64,000 bases of DNA from CAXPZW01 sp964221845 (GTDB taxonomy: Bacteria; Bacteroidota; Bacteroidia; Flavobacteriales_D; Sanyastnellaceae): NCBI GenBank assembly GCA_964221845.1, contig CAXPZW010000012.1:62001-126000 (forward strand), written 5' to 3'. Shown here piece by piece: positions 62,864-64,000 of the stretch (its first letter is position 1; the number at the start of each line of letters is the position of its first letter). Under the pieces are notes generated by a model, which saw only the letters and a list, made by a program, of their open reading frames with translations, did no database searches and was not told the DNA's origin. The position numbers and the translations under genes are program-made.

Positions 62864-64000
62864 CTAGCGCAGTTGGGCACCACAGTCCGATTCAAGCGCG
62901 CGCTGGATGTTGGCCATCACTTTGTCGATGTGCTTGTCGGTCAGGGTTTTGTCCGGGTCTTGGAGGATGAAGCTCAGGGCGTAGCTCTTGGTGCCGTCGG
63001 GCAGTTTGTCGCCTTCGTACACATCAAAGAGGTCCACGTGCTTCAGGAGTTTCTTTTCGGCTTTGCGGGCGGTGCTTGCGAGCTTGTCAAAGGTCACACC
63101 CGATTGGATCAGCAGCGACAGGTCGCGGCGCACAGCGGGGAACTTGGGCAGCTCTTGGGCTTGGATGCGGTTCATGCTGAGGAATTCCAGCACACGGTCC
63201 CAATCCAGCTCGGCCCAGTACACGGGCTGCTTGATGCCAAATTGCTGTTGGAGTTGTCCGCTGAGTGGGCCCATACGTACCACAGCGTGGCGTCGGATCT
63301 GGATTTCCAGCCCTTCATTCCACAGCGGGTGTTGCAGGGGCTCAACTCCGGATGGCTTGTTGATGCCCAAACGGTTCAGCAGGTATTCTACGGCAGCTTT
63401 TACGTCTGCAAAACGCACCTCTTCGTCGGCGTTGTTCCAGGATTCCGGGTTGCGGCGTCCGGTGACAAACATCGCCAGGCGGCGTTTCTCGTTGTAACCG
63501 TTTTCGGTTTTGAAGTACACCTTGCCAAACTCAAACAGACGCAAGTCGGGGTTACGGAAGTTTTGGTTGCGAGCAATGGCCTCCAATCCGTCAAACACCA
63601 TGGATTGACGCAGTACGTTCAAATCGCCGCTGAGCGGGTTGAGGATGCGCACCTGGGTGTCGGTCACCAATTCTTCTGTGCCAATGCCCTCGGCGTATTC
63701 GCCTTTGGTGAGGGAGTTGGACATGATTTCGGTGAAGCCGCGGGCCACCAGTGCATCGCTGACGCGGTTTTGGACCTGCTCGGCGTCCGGCTTACGCGAG
63801 TAGCTGAGCGAGGCGTTTAGTTTCTCTGGGAAGGGTACGTTGTTGAACCCGTAGATGCGCAGCACCTCCTCGATCACGTCCGCTTCGCGGGTGACGTCCA
63901 CGCGGTAGGTGGGGACGCTCAGGGTGCAGCCGGCATCGTCTTCATGGGTGAAGGTGAAGTCCAAGTCCAGCAGGATGGCCTTGACGGTCTCGCGCGGGAT
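62864..64000 (-). CDS. pheT: Phenylalanyl-tRNA synthetase beta subunit, C-terminal part (cut by window edge)
   Basis: The visible 378 residues are the C-terminal half of PheT: the core with VTREADVIEEVLRIYGFNNVPFPEKL and VLRQSMVFDGLEAIARNQNF cut here only in description, the LFEFGKVYF segment, and the final FDX-ACB anticodon-binding domain (last 95 residues) with FPAVRRDLSLLIQ and DPDKTLTDKHID. The frame is open to the window edge, so the start lies beyond 64000. It is followed at once by the acyltransferase and VOC genes. Confidence 0.95.
   Translation of the reverse strand: MPRETVKAILLDLDFTFTHEDDAGCTLSVPTYRVDVTREADVIEEVLRIYGFNNVPFPEKLNASLSYSRKPDAEQVQNRVSDALVARGFTEIMSNSLTKGEYAEGIGTEELVTDTQVRILNPLSGDLNVLRQSMVFDGLEAIARNQNFRNPDLRLFEFGKVYFKTENGYNEKRRLAMFVTGRRNPESWNNADEEVRFADVKAAVEYLLNRLGINKPSGVEPLQHPLWNEGLEIQIRRHAVVRMGPLSGQLQQQFGIKQPVYWAELDWDRVLEFLSMNRIQAQELPKFPAVRRDLSLLIQSGVTFDKLASTARKAEKKLLKHVDLFDVYEGDKLPDGTKSYALSFILQDPDKTLTDKHIDKVMANIQRALESDCGAQLR

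Noticed and set aside
62459..63820. 453-codon plus-strand frame opposite pheT and the acyltransferase
   Set aside because: Spans two real minus-strand genes and has no domain pattern.

Overview
The window is a dense, GC-rich piece of bacterial core chromosome that points clearly to the phylum Bacteroidota, probably the order Flavobacteriales or a close relative. The evidence is a cell-surface protein with a gliding-motility/type-B sorting tail (type IX secretion), family proteins typical of the phylum (DUF6089, DUF5686, DUF4476, IPExxxVDY), a type of IspG with an extra central domain, and promoter boxes of the form TAnnTTTG. Shine-Dalgarno sequences are mostly absent. I see no rRNA, tRNA, CRISPR array, transposase, integrase or phage gene. 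Both ends cut through genes: bamA on the left and pheT on the right.

Layout. 1-4190 (minus): CBS/ACT protein, nadK, DUF6089 barrel, uppS and bamA (partial), an envelope operon. 4413-8787 (plus): pdxJ, an alpha/beta hydrolase, a di-haem cytochrome c peroxidase lipoprotein ending in a strong terminator, a 504-bp gap with degenerate repeats, and a double UspA protein. 8805-12651 (minus): SpoIIE-type phosphatase, TPR protein and YfiR-like protein, which look like one signalling operon, then ferritin. 12796-14656 (plus): panD, a flippase-like membrane protein and hldE (C-terminal activity), all overlapping. 14657-19636 (minus): pdxA, DUF177, rpmF, fabH, accB, accC, the usual lipid/ribosome cluster. 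19865-23184 (plus): type-B sorted surface protein and ribE. 23153-23917 (minus): lptB. 24114-25834 (plus): PhoB/PhoR-like two-component pair. 25951-26105: a remarkable non-coding repeat and G-run block. 26130-28618 (minus): metallo-beta-lactamase fold hydrolase, fumC, OmpA-like protein.

28984-33418 (plus): ileS, DksA/TraR-like protein, lspA. 33419-36244 (minus): ispG and an OmpA-family protein. 36353-39999 (plus): VWA protein, AAA ATPase, asd. 40020-48768 (minus): metG, a 1079-residue TolB/beta-barrel protein, mannose-1-phosphate guanylyltransferase, an aminotransferase, a SprT-like protein and a previously uncalled 52-residue lipoprotein. 48884-50373 (plus): MlaE/MlaF-type lipid transporter. 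50374-50790 (minus): mono-haem lipoprotein. 51018-59273 (plus): nitroreductase, acpP, fabF, rnc, IPExxxVDY protein, pyk, DUF5686 protein, SDR. 59366-64000 (minus): DUF4476 protein with a Cys/His/Gly-rich segment, a two-module VOC protein, an acyltransferase and pheT (partial).

Together these genes cover fatty-acid start-up and elongation (accBC, fabH, acpP, fabF), vitamin B6 (pdxA, pdxJ), isoprenoids (ispG, uppS), outer-membrane biogenesis (bamA, lptB, mlaEF, lspA), three aminoacyl-tRNA synthetases and central carbon enzymes (fumC, pyk). I found no defence system or mobile island. The most unusual signals are non-coding: the 10-bp-phased GTATACCC repeat block next to a G-rich tract, a pair of stable hairpins in a divergent gap, promoter boxes directly abutting start codons, and several convergent gene pairs whose stop codons touch.
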